Assembly (NCBI GenBank): GCA_026705105.1
Contig: JAPPBK010000319.1
Coordinates: 1-9,877 of the forward strand
Origin: Chloroflexota bacterium
GTDB taxonomy: Bacteria; Chloroflexota; Dehalococcoidia; Bin125
Direction: 5' to 3'
DNA length: 9,877 nt
A program made the translations under genes and the position numbers. Positions 1 to 6,134 of this stretch are shown here, piece after piece; position 1 is the stretch's first letter, and every line of letters begins with the position of its first letter. Under the pieces are notes generated by a model. That model saw nothing but the letters and a program-made list of their open reading frames with translations, made no database searches and had not been told where the DNA came from.

Positions 1-42
1 CCCGAAGCAGAAGCCCATGTCACTTGCTCGGTGAATCCTCAT
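1..42 (-). CDS. ispH: 4-hydroxy-3-methylbut-2-enyl diphosphate reductase (IspH/LytB), first 14 codons only
   Basis: Partial gene running off the left edge. Read from ATG at 42-40, the sequence gives M-R-I-H-R-A-S-D-M-G-F-C-F-G. This matches the start of IspH, the [4Fe-4S] enzyme that makes IPP and DMAPP in the last step of the MEP pathway. Cys12 falls where E. coli IspH has its first iron-sulfur ligand (G-F-C-A-G, Cys12). The ATG lies 2 nt after the plsC stop, and an AGGAG ribosome-binding site at 54-50 sits 7 nt upstream, inside plsC. The order cmk-plsC-ispH is recurrent in Gram-positive and related bacteria, which supports the call. Only 14 residues are visible, so the identity rests on the cysteine motif, the start signal and the context. 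Confidence 0.85.
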   Translation of the reverse strand, partial: MRIHRASDMGFCFG

Positions 43-44
43 GA

Positions 45-866
45 TCATGCTCCTGGCTCTTGTGGCGTCGGCGTCTCCGTCGCGTTCGGCTCGGAATCGG
101 TTCGCTGGTCGACATCATCGACCAAGTGGGCATATACGCCACGATACGCTGGGGGTAGCTGTTCGGCAATGGCGCGCATGATTGTCGTATGCGCCCGGTC
201 GATATCGTCACGCGTGATCCGCCTGCCGGCGGGCTGGACCACGAAGGGACGAGAGGCGGTCATCCGCACCCGGGTGCGGGCAAACAATGCCCGCCACCCG
301 GCCCGCATGCGCTCGGAACCCGTGATCCCCACTGCCACAACGGGCGCCTGTGAGCGCAGCGCGAGCAGCGCGGTGCCGGAGTGCGCCTGGATCATTGCTC
401 CGGTGTCGGAGCGGTGACCTTCGGGAAACATGCCCACCGCCGCGCCTTCGCCGAGCAGGCGCTCCGCTTCGCGAATCGCCAATCGATCACCGGCGCCTCG
501 ACGGACGGGAAAGGCTCCCGAGAGTGCAAAGAGGTAGCCGATCACCGGCTCCTTCTGGAACAGCTCGACCTTGGCCATGTAGCGCGGAGAGCGGGGATAC
601 ATCGCCGAGGCCATCATCGCGGGATCGGCAGAGGAGACGTGATTGGAGGCAATGATTACTGCGCCCTTGGGTATTCGCTGGAAGTTGATCCACTCGCAAC
701 GTACGACCCGCAGGAACGCTAGTCGGGCCATGAAGCCGGCGACCAGGAACCAAACCCTCGAAGCGTTCGGCATGCCCGTCATGCCGATATCTGCCAGCGC
801 TCGATATTCGCCGAAGACCAGCCGCGTGAGCTGTCGCGTCGTCCATCGGTATGCGCGGCGCCTCAT
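45..866 (-). CDS. plsC: 1-acyl-sn-glycerol-3-phosphate acyltransferase (PlsC/LPLAT family)
   Basis: 273 residues. The enzyme transfers a fatty acyl group to lysophosphatidic acid to make phosphatidic acid at the cytoplasmic membrane. The family blocks appear in order: N-H-V-S-S-A-D at 75-81 (the H-x4-D catalytic pair His76/Asp81), S-G-A-F-P-V-R-R-G at 116-124 (glycerophosphate-binding block), M-F-P-E-G-H-R-S at 146-153 (the F-P-E-G block) and V-V-A-V-G at 176-180. A hydrophobic stretch at about 39-54 is the likely membrane contact. The last 25 residues are acidic and rich in T, E and P, without similarity I can name. The start at 866 is 3 nt after the cmk stop and has a good AAGGGG site 7 nt upstream. 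The ispH start follows the stop by 2 nt. The acyl-chain or lysophospholipid specificity cannot be read from the sequence. Confidence 0.93.
   Translation of the reverse strand: MRRRAYRWTTRQLTRLVFGEYRALADIGMTGMPNASRVWFLVAGFMARLAFLRVVRCEWINFQRIPKGAVIIASNHVSSADPAMMASAMYPRSPRYMAKVELFQKEPVIGYLFALSGAFPVRRGAGDRLAIREAERLLGEGAAVGMFPEGHRSDTGAMIQAHSGTALLALRSQAPVVAVGITGSERMRAGWRALFARTRVRMTASRPFVVQPAGRRITRDDIDRAHTTIMRAIAEQLPPAYRGVYAHLVDDVDQRTDSEPNATETPTPQEPGA
50..54 (-). promoter_or_regulatory. Ribosome-binding site of ispH
   Basis: AGGAG on the minus strand, 7 nt before the ATG at 42, embedded in the last codons of plsC. It is one of the few clear Shine-Dalgarno sites in the window and fixes the ispH start. 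Confidence 0.75.
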
Positions 867-869
867 GGT

Positions 870-1610
870 TCAACCCCTTGCCGGCGGTACCGCGTCGCCC
901 GACGCCGACAGATTGGGAATGCGCTCCCTCACAATCTGCTCGGCTATGTCGATCGACTCCTGGAGCGTGAGATCGGACGTATCCAGGGTGACGGCGTCGC
1001 TCGCGGCTACGAGCGGTGAAGCGTGACGATTCCGATCGCGGGCATCGCGACGGCGCGTGGCGACGAGCACGGATTCTTCATCGACGCCGCCGTTCTGTTC
1101 AGCGGCTCGGCGTCGAGCTCGCACTTCCTCGCTGGCTTCAAGGAAAATCTTGACCGGCGCATCCGGCAGGACAACCGTACCGATGTCTCGGCCGACGACA
1201 ATCATGCACCCTTGTGCGGCCTCTCGTTGTTGAATCTCGACCATCAGGGCGCGAACCTCTGCGATCGCCGCCACAGTAGGAACCCCAGACTCTACCGCCG
1301 ACTCCCTGAGATGCGGAGTCGCGTCGACGCCATCCACGTACACATCAAGTCGGGTCGAGTCTTGGTCCGGACATGGCACGAGCTGGAAGGTGGAGCCGCG
1401 TATGAGCTCCGCGACCGTTTCATGTTCATCCAGGTGAACTGCCTGACGCTGTGCTTGCCAGGTTGCCGCTCGGTACATGACCCCGGTGTCGAACAGTCGC
1501 CAGCCGAAGCGACGGGCGAGCGCTTCGCCGACCACGGTCTTTCCCGAGGCAACGGGTCCGTCGATCGCGACCACGCAGCGTTCACATCCCGACTCAGAAG
1601 CATCCTTCAT
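870..1610 (-). CDS. cmk: (d)CMP kinase (cytidylate kinase)
   Basis: 246 residues, close to the usual size of about 220-230. The enzyme phosphorylates CMP and dCMP with ATP to make CDP and dCDP in the cytoplasm. The P-loop D-G-P-V-A-S-G-K-T is at 17-25, the nucleotide-site motif D-T-G-V-M-Y-R-A at 41-48 (E. coli D-S-G-A-I-Y-R), G-R-D-I-G-T-V-V at 140-147 and the lid R-D-A-R-D-R-N-R at 188-195 (E. coli R-D-D-R-D-R-N-R). The pseudouridine synthase gene ends 24 nt upstream and plsC begins 3 nt downstream. The 24-nt gap has no obvious Shine-Dalgarno sequence. ATG at 1610 is nevertheless the only conventional start between the upstream stop and the P-loop. The 11 residues before the core strand (Cys-Val-Val-Ala-Ile-Asp-Gly) look like an ordinary flexible lead. 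Confidence 0.97.
   Translation of the reverse strand: MKDASESGCERCVVAIDGPVASGKTVVGEALARRFGWRLFDTGVMYRAATWQAQRQAVHLDEHETVAELIRGSTFQLVPCPDQDSTRLDVYVDGVDATPHLRESAVESGVPTVAAIAEVRALMVEIQQREAAQGCMIVVGRDIGTVVLPDAPVKIFLEASEEVRARRRAAEQNGGVDEESVLVATRRRDARDRNRHASPLVAASDAVTLDTSDLTLQESIDIAEQIVRERIPNLSASGDAVPPARG
874..879 (-). promoter_or_regulatory. Ribosome-binding site of plsC
   Basis: AAGGGG on the minus strand with a 7-nt spacer to the ATG at 866. It lies in the last codons of cmk and supports the chosen plsC start. Confidence 0.7.
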
Positions 1611-1634
1611 GGGGGCATGGTAATGGTGAATCAG

Positions 1635-2414
1635 TTACGGTTCGCGCTCCGAGGAGTCGCCGCCGAGACCGGCCGCTCGACGCAACAGGCGAATCTCGCG
1701 GCGGCTCAGGGGGCGCACGACTCCGCTGGGCAAGTCCCTGAGCAGGAGCGGGCCAAAGCGCACGCGCTGCAAGGTGACGACGCGGTGGCCGATCGCCTCG
1801 CACAGGCGCCGAACCTCTCGCTTGCGCCCGGTGTGCAGAGTGAGCGTGAGCCAGGAGGTCTCGCGGCCGGAACGGAGCCTGCGGCCCGGCCGGCGCGATC
1901 GCGCGGGCTTGGCCTGCAGCCGCTCGCCGGCATCCACGATTCCGTCGTTGATCCGGTCGAGTTGGTCGTTGGTCGGCGCACCCACGACCTCCACCAGATA
2001 CACGCGTTGGACCTCGCTGGAAGGGTGTAGCAGGCCGCTCATGAGCGGACCGTCATTGGTCAGCAACATTAGTCCCTCGCTGTCGAGGTCCAGGCGGCCG
2101 ACAGGGACGCAGCGCGGGGCGTTCTGCGGAAGCAGGTCGACGACCGTCGTTCTGCCTCGATCGTCGCGGGCGGTGGAGAGCACGCCTCGAGGTTTGTTCA
2201 GCGCGTAGTAGCGCAGCGGTTCGGTCCTCGGAAGCGGTGTGCCGTCGATCGCGATCTGATGCTGGTCGGGATCGAGCCGCAGAGAGAAGTCCGTAACCCG
2301 CTTGCCGTCCACTGAGACGCGACCGTCGCGGACCAGACTCTCTGCGCCTCGGCGCGATGCCCGACCGCTGCGCGCGATCGCGACGGCGATCCGGACTCGG
2401 TCGGCGTCTGTCAT
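1635..2414 (-). CDS. rluB: 23S rRNA pseudouridine synthase, RluB/RsuA family
   Basis: 259 residues. It isomerises a uridine in rRNA to pseudouridine, most likely in 23S rRNA as for RluB. An N-terminal S4 RNA-binding domain lies at about 7-55 (A-R-S-G-R-A-S-R-R-G-A-E). The catalytic domain follows with N-K-P-R-G at 73-77, G-R-L-D-L-D-S-E-G at 106-114 (catalytic Asp109) and G-R-K-R-E-V-R-R-L at 196-204, the RsuA/RluB/E/F signature. The open frame extends up to 2588, but the S4 domain begins just after Met at 2414. That ATG overlaps the stop of the upstream gene as ATGA (2414-2411), with a GAGG 10 nt upstream, so I start there. The C-terminal 20 residues are arginine-rich. Substrate choice between RluB, RluE, RluF and RsuA targets is inferred from the rluB-cmk neighbourhood. 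In many Gram-positive-type genomes scpA-scpB precede this gene. Here a lamin-tail protein does. Confidence 0.93.
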   Translation of the reverse strand: MTDADRVRIAVAIARSGRASRRGAESLVRDGRVSVDGKRVTDFSLRLDPDQHQIAIDGTPLPRTEPLRYYALNKPRGVLSTARDDRGRTTVVDLLPQNAPRCVPVGRLDLDSEGLMLLTNDGPLMSGLLHPSSEVQRVYLVEVVGAPTNDQLDRINDGIVDAGERLQAKPARSRRPGRRLRSGRETSWLTLTLHTGRKREVRRLCEAIGHRVVTLQRVRFGPLLLRDLPSGVVRPLSRREIRLLRRAAGLGGDSSEREP

Positions 2415-4825
2415 TGGCGCGGGACCTCGGAGTCGGATCGGCTCTCCAGTTCGGCTTCGCCAGGTTCGGGCGAGCCCTGATACACGGCGGGTTCGGCCTG
2501 GGAATCCTGAGCTTCGGGGCCTGCCTGCCAGCGGCGAAGCGACAGGGTCAGAATCACGCCGATCAAGGCGAAACTGACGATCATCCACGCGTTGACGCCG
2601 TCTTCGGGCGGCGCCTGCACGACCGGCAGACGGTCCTGATCGGAGATTGGCTGTTTGATCGCCGCGCCCCGGAAGGCATCGCCAAGCAAGGGCACGACCT
2701 CATCTGAACCAGGCGACGGCCTGGCGGTCACCACCCAGCGCTCAGGATCGAGCGCGAGCGAGAGGCCGGATCCCGGCGCCGGCAGCTCGTCCAAGCCATA
2801 TGTGACGCTGTCCACTTCCCGGCCGTCCCGGTCATAGACGACGATTGTGTCGGCATTGTTGTTGAGTCCATTGCCGATGCGCTCGACCACCAGGATCGCG
2901 CCGTCCGACTCGACGCGCTGAGTGGCAACCACCAGCCGCCCGCCGGGCGGAACGACTCCGGAAAGGTCTGTGCGGCCGCCAAGGTCGCCGATGGACCAAC
3001 CGCTCAGGTCAATGGGATGCTCGGACGCATTGAACAGCTCGATCCACTCCGGCCGACCGGTCTGCGGCGCCGGCAGAATCTCCGTGATTCGGACTGCGGG
3101 AAGCGCGACAGACGCCGCCGGCGGCATTGGCGTCTCGGACTCAGGGGCGGACTCCGCAGACTCGGGCCCACTCTCGGCTGCTGTTGCGGTGGTGGAGTCT
3201 TCTTCTTCGTTCGCCCGCGCATTTTGACTTGCAGTACTTATGGTCGCGAGCGCGCCCGGGTTCGGCGCACCGATCGTCGGACGCCCGTCAGGCTGGGTCC
3301 GATGAATCGCTTGGCCTTCGTCGGGTGCGCTTACGTTGTCATGCGTGCGGTTGTCGCCCCAACTGATCGCACTGACGACGCGCCCGGCGGGGTCGACGAG
3401 CTCAAGGCGATCGCCCGCATTAGCCAGACCGTTGCCAATCCGGCCGTCACCGATGCGCAGGTCTGCCGACTGTTCAGACTCCGACTCGACCGCAATGACG
3501 ACTGACGCATGAGGGGGGATCACGAGTCCGTCGAGTGGGTCGCTCGATGTGTTGTCGTGGATGGTCCATCCGCTCAGGTCGATGGAGGTGTCGCTTCGAC
3601 TCGTGACTTCGAACCACTCGAAGGACGCGTCGTTGCGGCCCTGTCCCGCGTTCGGGTAGACCTCGCTGATCCAGAGGGCCGGTTCATCCTGTAGCAGGAC
3701 GTCTCCGATTGAGGGGTTGGGTCGCTCGTACTCCAGCCGACTCGCAACGCTGGAGAGGCAACCCTCGCAGGCCACGCCGCGAAGTGTCGAGACTTGGAAG
3801 GAGTTTTCGCCGGACAAGGACTCGTACCAGGGAATTCGGGGATGAGTCCTCGCGCGCGGGTTGAAGAGGATGTCCTGTCCGGTATCGGGCGATGCCTGCC
3901 GATGGAACGTGTGGTCGTCGCCCCAGCTCGCCGTGGCGAGCCAGTTGCCGTGCTGATCGCGAAGCACCAAGCGCCCGCCTGAGCGTTGCAATCCCGAGCC
4001 GAGTTGCCCATCTCGGGGACGAATCAAGTGCGTGTCTCCGGGCCGAATCAACACGGACCGCACCTTCTCCAATGATCGCCCGACGGTCAGCGACCAGTTG
4101 ATCGTCAGCAGCGATTCGCCGCCAATGTTGCGAACCGTGACACTCTCCTCCAGTTCGCCCTCCAGCTTCAAGGAAGCGGCGACGATTCGCGCACGAGTGT
4201 CGGGCCGGGGGTGCTCGTGCCGATCGGACTGTGCGGTCAGCGCCTCCGAGACAATCCAGGGCGAGGGCTCAACAGAGATTCGCTGATAGCCGCGGGCAGA
4301 GCGGACGATCGACTCGCCCGACTCGGGCGGCTCCATGAATCGAGGGCTCCGCACATCGCCCCAGCTCACCGCGTCGTGTCGGACGCCCTGTGGATCTATC
4401 AATGCGACGCGGTCGCCGCGGTTGCGCAGCCCTGTTCCTATCGCTGCTGCGTCCAGCACAATCAGCGTTCGGGACGCGGGCACCGACATCGTGGCCGCCC
4501 GACCGACGACCAACGCCGTGGAGCGAGGCGCGAGCTGGATGTCCGGCAACGCGGCAACGGCCTGGGCATCTTCGATCATCCAGCCCGAAAGGTTGACCCG
4601 ATGCGTCTCCAGGTTCTGGATTTCGACCCACTCACTCGTCTCGAGTGACGTGCCGGAGTCGAGCGCGTTGGGATAGACCTCACTGATGACAAGTTGTGGC
4701 TTGTGCGTCGCCAACGCGTGGCGAACGGCGTCCCCGGTCGAGTACATCGCTCCTGCGATGGCGATCAGGAGGAGGATGCTAAGAGAGAACCGTAACCCGG
4801 CGGCGGACTGTCGTCTGTTCTTCAA
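2411..4825 (-). CDS. Exported, membrane-anchored multi-domain lamin-tail (LTD) protein
   Basis: 804 residues with a TTG start. Residues 1-27 form a signal peptide: a basic lead M-K-N-R-R-Q, a hydrophobic core at 13-26 and a possible A-G-A cleavage site at 24-26. The exterior part holds three clear lamin-tail domains, at about 45-157, 384-491 and 578-677. Their marks are I-S-E-V-Y-P-N-A, E-W-x-E, I/N-L-S-G-W-x-I, G-x-G-L-x-N-x-G-D and S-W-G-D. A fourth, degenerate copy at about 215-303 keeps the G-S-G-L-Q-R-S-G-G core and S-W-G-D. A linker at about 535-570 is rich in E, S, A and P. A single transmembrane helix at 746-763, then R-R, leaves a 40-residue acidic cytoplasmic tail. No enzyme motif is visible. 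LTD folds are immunoglobulin-like and in bacteria often accompany secreted nucleases or surface proteins, so an envelope binding or scaffold role is inferred. The first 47 nt overlap the small upstream gene, and the stop overlaps rluB as ATGA. Confidence 0.85.
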   Translation of the reverse strand: MKNRRQSAAGLRFSLSILLLIAIAGAMYSTGDAVRHALATHKPQLVISEVYPNALDSGTSLETSEWVEIQNLETHRVNLSGWMIEDAQAVAALPDIQLAPRSTALVVGRAATMSVPASRTLIVLDAAAIGTGLRNRGDRVALIDPQGVRHDAVSWGDVRSPRFMEPPESGESIVRSARGYQRISVEPSPWIVSEALTAQSDRHEHPRPDTRARIVAASLKLEGELEESVTVRNIGGESLLTINWSLTVGRSLEKVRSVLIRPGDTHLIRPRDGQLGSGLQRSGGRLVLRDQHGNWLATASWGDDHTFHRQASPDTGQDILFNPRARTHPRIPWYESLSGENSFQVSTLRGVACEGCLSSVASRLEYERPNPSIGDVLLQDEPALWISEVYPNAGQGRNDASFEWFEVTSRSDTSIDLSGWTIHDNTSSDPLDGLVIPPHASVVIAVESESEQSADLRIGDGRIGNGLANAGDRLELVDPAGRVVSAISWGDNRTHDNVSAPDEGQAIHRTQPDGRPTIGAPNPGALATISTASQNARANEEEDSTTATAAESGPESAESAPESETPMPPAASVALPAVRITEILPAPQTGRPEWIELFNASEHPIDLSGWSIGDLGGRTDLSGVVPPGGRLVVATQRVESDGAILVVERIGNGLNNNADTIVVYDRDGREVDSVTYGLDELPAPGSGLSLALDPERWVVTARPSPGSDEVVPLLGDAFRGAAIKQPISDQDRLPVVQAPPEDGVNAWMIVSFALIGVILTLSLRRWQAGPEAQDSQAEPAVYQGSPEPGEAELESRSDSEVPRQ
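2990..3015. repeat. DNA copy A of the lamin-tail 'IDLSGW' segment
   Basis: A 26-bp stretch matching 3560-3585 at 22 positions or more by eye, with an identical core CGCTCAGGTC. It encodes I-D-L-S-G-W-S-I of the last lamin-tail domain. The two copies lie 570 bp apart, exactly 190 codons, so they are in frame. The similarity suggests that the third and fourth lamin-tail units are the most recent duplicates. Confidence 0.6.
3560..3585. repeat. DNA copy B of the lamin-tail 'IDLSGW' segment
   Basis: Partner of 2990-3015. It encodes I-D-L-S-G-W-T-I in the lamin-tail domain at residues 384-491. The equivalent segment of the first domain (near 4580-4605) is clearly less similar at the DNA level. Confidence 0.6.
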
Positions 4826-5063
4826 CGAGGATTGTCTGCTTGTGCTGCGGCGCCGGGGCGATGATCTGCCGCGCGGTGTCGATCAACGCTGGTGCAGCAT
4901 ACCGAGCAGTGAACTCGGCGACTGCGGCGGCCGCAAGGATTCCGGCGACGCTGCGAATGGCGGGGACGAACGGCGCCAGGTCCTCGCGGATCGCGGGGAG
5001 CAGCGAATTCGGGCGAGGTTCGACGAGCGTCGGCGTCAGGACCGGCTCATCTTGTTCGGACAT
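4779..5063 (-). CDS. Small hypothetical protein upstream of the lamin-tail gene
   Basis: 94 residues; I do not recognise the family. Residues 1-20 are acidic and proline-rich. Residues 21-68 read as one or two amphipathic to hydrophobic helices, with the most hydrophobic run G-I-L-A-A-A-A-V-A at 41-49, which is short for a true transmembrane segment. The tail (74-94) has E-E-Q-T-T-V-R-R-R-V. The first half favours G or C at third codon positions, as in the neighbours, which supports coding. The gene follows a 79-bp gap with a promoter-like element, runs in the operon direction, and its last 47 nt overlap the TTG start of the lamin-tail gene in another frame. A membrane-associated partner of the lamin-tail protein is possible but unproven. 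A long opposite-strand frame (4840-5448, plus) competes, but it runs antisense across the formyltransferase gene and carries no motif. Confidence 0.6.
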   Translation of the reverse strand: MSEQDEPVLTPTLVEPRPNSLLPAIREDLAPFVPAIRSVAGILAAAAVAEFTARYAAPALIDTARQIIAPAPQHKQTILVEEQTTVRRRVTVLS

Positions 5064-5099
5064 GTTCGGATCATATAGTTATTCGCTTACTCGCGTACA
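5064..5099 (-). promoter_or_regulatory. Candidate promoter for a leaderless transcript
   Basis: On the minus strand, TATGAT (5075-5070) matches the -10 consensus at 5 of 6 bases. It is followed by six bases, CCGAAC, and then the ATG at 5063. A start site 6-7 nt after the -10 would coincide with the A of the ATG, the layout of leaderless mRNAs. No Shine-Dalgarno sequence precedes this ATG, which fits. The -35 is poor: TGTACG at 5099-5094, 18 bp upstream, shares three positions with TTGACA. It lies in the gap between the formyltransferase stop and the small gene. Confidence 0.45.
5079..5094. repeat. Tandem 8-bp repeat inside the candidate promoter
   Basis: TTATTCGC (5079-5086) followed directly by TTACTCGC (5087-5094), differing at one base. 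On the transcribed strand it reads GCGAGTAA-GCGAATAA and fills the space between the possible -35 and -10. The position suits a regulator-binding site, but a short chance repeat is not excluded. Confidence 0.4.
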
Positions 5100-5142
5100 C
5101 AGTACATACGGAGGGACGATACTTGACATAACCAGTCCATCC

Positions 5143-5925
5143 CTAATGCCGGCTGCGCATGTCCGCCTCTACAAGGTCGGAGATTTCCCACCCTGCCGTG
5201 GTCGAGTCGGAGGCGGGAATCCTGGCCTGGCCTTCGGCGATTGCCTGCAGCGACCGGATCACGAATGTTGGCTCGCGGCGAGCGCCGGCTTCGCGGATCG
5301 CGTGGAAGAGCGGTGTCTCGTGCCCGGCGTCGGCGCCGTGTTGCTCCCAGAGCGGAGCGAACTCCGGTCCTTGGATTGGATACTGGGCCCAGGTGACAGC
5401 GGGACCGCGGTCCAGGTCCGTGGTCACCCGCTGCATGACCAATCCTGAACGCCGGGCTCGTTCCGCGATGAGCTGGTGGACCACCTGCTGCCAGGTCCCG
5501 ATCGGACCATCGGGCAACGCGGGATGCAGGTTCAGGCAGGCGAGGTTGTCGCAGATCACGTCGGTCACGATCAGCATGTATCCGGCCAGCACGGCGATGT
5601 CCGGTTGGTAATCGGCCATGCGCTCATAGAGGAAGGCGTCGAAGTCGCGGCGCCAGGAGGCCAGTTCCCGGCTCGGATCCGAGACTTCCCCGTCGACCGA
5701 CTTGCGCCATGCGCCGGAGCTCCGGGCAATCAACGGAATGCCGGCCCGCTCGACGTCGTCGAGGAAAGCGTCAGTGTTTGCCGACTGTCCGCGCTCGCGA
5801 TTACAGACGACGCAGACAATCTCGGCGTCCAGGCGATGCTCCGCGATGGCGTTCAAGGCTGAGTTGAGCAACCCCCGAGAACTCGTCCCGCGGGCGGTGG
5901 CGAACCAGGCGATTCTCAGGGTCAT
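5143..5925 (-). CDS. Divergent PurN-like formyltransferase
   Basis: 260 residues of the formyl_trans_N fold. PurN moves a formyl group from 10-formyltetrahydrofolate to GAR in purine synthesis. The catalytic triad survives: Asn132 and His134 in L-N-L-H-P-A-L (131-137), and Asp172 in T-T-D-L-D-R-G-P (168-175), matching E. coli Asn106/His108/Asp144. The strand V-L-A-G-Y-M at 112-117 is also typical. Three things differ from standard PurN. The N-terminal phosphate loop S-G-x-G-S-N is replaced by A-T-A-R-G-T-S-S-R-G. A Trp/Arg-rich insertion lies at about 70-100. The loop after the catalytic His, normally L-L-P-x-F-P-G, reads P-D-G-P-I-G-T-W-Q-Q-V-V. It may therefore formylate or deformylate something other than GAR. 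The gene overlaps xseB as ATGA at 5925-5922 and is the last gene before a 79-bp gap. Confidence 0.82.
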   Translation of the reverse strand: MTLRIAWFATARGTSSRGLLNSALNAIAEHRLDAEIVCVVCNRERGQSANTDAFLDDVERAGIPLIARSSGAWRKSVDGEVSDPSRELASWRRDFDAFLYERMADYQPDIAVLAGYMLIVTDVICDNLACLNLHPALPDGPIGTWQQVVHQLIAERARRSGLVMQRVTTDLDRGPAVTWAQYPIQGPEFAPLWEQHGADAGHETPLFHAIREAGARREPTFVIRSLQAIAEGQARIPASDSTTAGWEISDLVEADMRSRH

Positions 5926-6134
5926 GTCGTGGGGCGCTCGCGCAGCTGCTCGATTCTCAGTTCCGCTTCGCTCAGCAGCTTCTCCGCCTGATCGCTCAGG
6001 CGCACTCCGCGCTCGTAGGCATCCACCGCCTGCTCGAGGGGCAGTCCGCCGTCTTCAAGCTCGCTCAGGACCACTTCGAGCGCCTCAACGAGTTCCTCAT
6101 AGGAGCGGTCTTCGAGTTCAGTCACTTCATTCAT
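5922..6134 (-). CDS. xseB: Exodeoxyribonuclease VII small subunit
   Basis: 70 residues, close to the usual 70-80. XseB subunits bind along the XseA arms to form the exonuclease that cuts single-stranded DNA into short acid-soluble oligonucleotides in both directions. The helical hairpin signature is complete: S-Y-E-E-L-V-E-A-L-E (11-20), L-E-D-G-G-L-P-L-E-Q-A-V-D-A-Y-E-R-G (26-43) and the charged second helix to about 66. The frame is open further upstream, but ATG at 6134 starts just before the conserved helix. It has a GAGAGG site with a 9-nt spacer and overlaps the xseA stop by 8 nt (ATGAATGA). Its stop overlaps the formyltransferase start by 4 nt. Adjacent coupled synthesis fits an enzyme that needs several small subunits per large one. 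Confidence 0.95.
   Translation of the reverse strand: MNEVTELEDRSYEELVEALEVVLSELEDGGLPLEQAVDAYERGVRLSDQAEKLLSEAELRIEQLRERPTT

Noticed and set aside
1023..2030. 335-residue open frame on the plus strand.
   Set aside because: It lies antisense across cmk and the pseudouridine synthase, both with complete motifs. It has no recognisable domain and is explained by G+C-rich third positions on the other strand.
2415..2588. 58-residue N-terminal extension of the pseudouridine synthase frame.
   Set aside because: It would run within the lamin-tail gene. The S4 domain starts right after the Met at 2414, which has the ATGA overlap, so the upstream part is a shadow.
5111..5142. Possible terminator after the formyltransferase gene (GGGA ... 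TCCC).
   Set aside because: The stem is only 4 bp with a long loop and no T-run. Not enough to call a terminator.
5123..5149. Plus-strand TTGACA at 5123-5128, followed by a TAATGC-like hexamer, resembling a promoter.
   Set aside because: The spacer is only 15 bp and no supported plus-strand gene follows. A chance match, or at most an antisense promoter.
4840..5448. 202-residue plus-strand open frame opposite the small gene and the formyltransferase.
   Set aside because: It runs antisense through a gene with an intact catalytic triad, has no motif and no plausible upstream signal. It is the main competitor of the 94-residue gene but is weaker.
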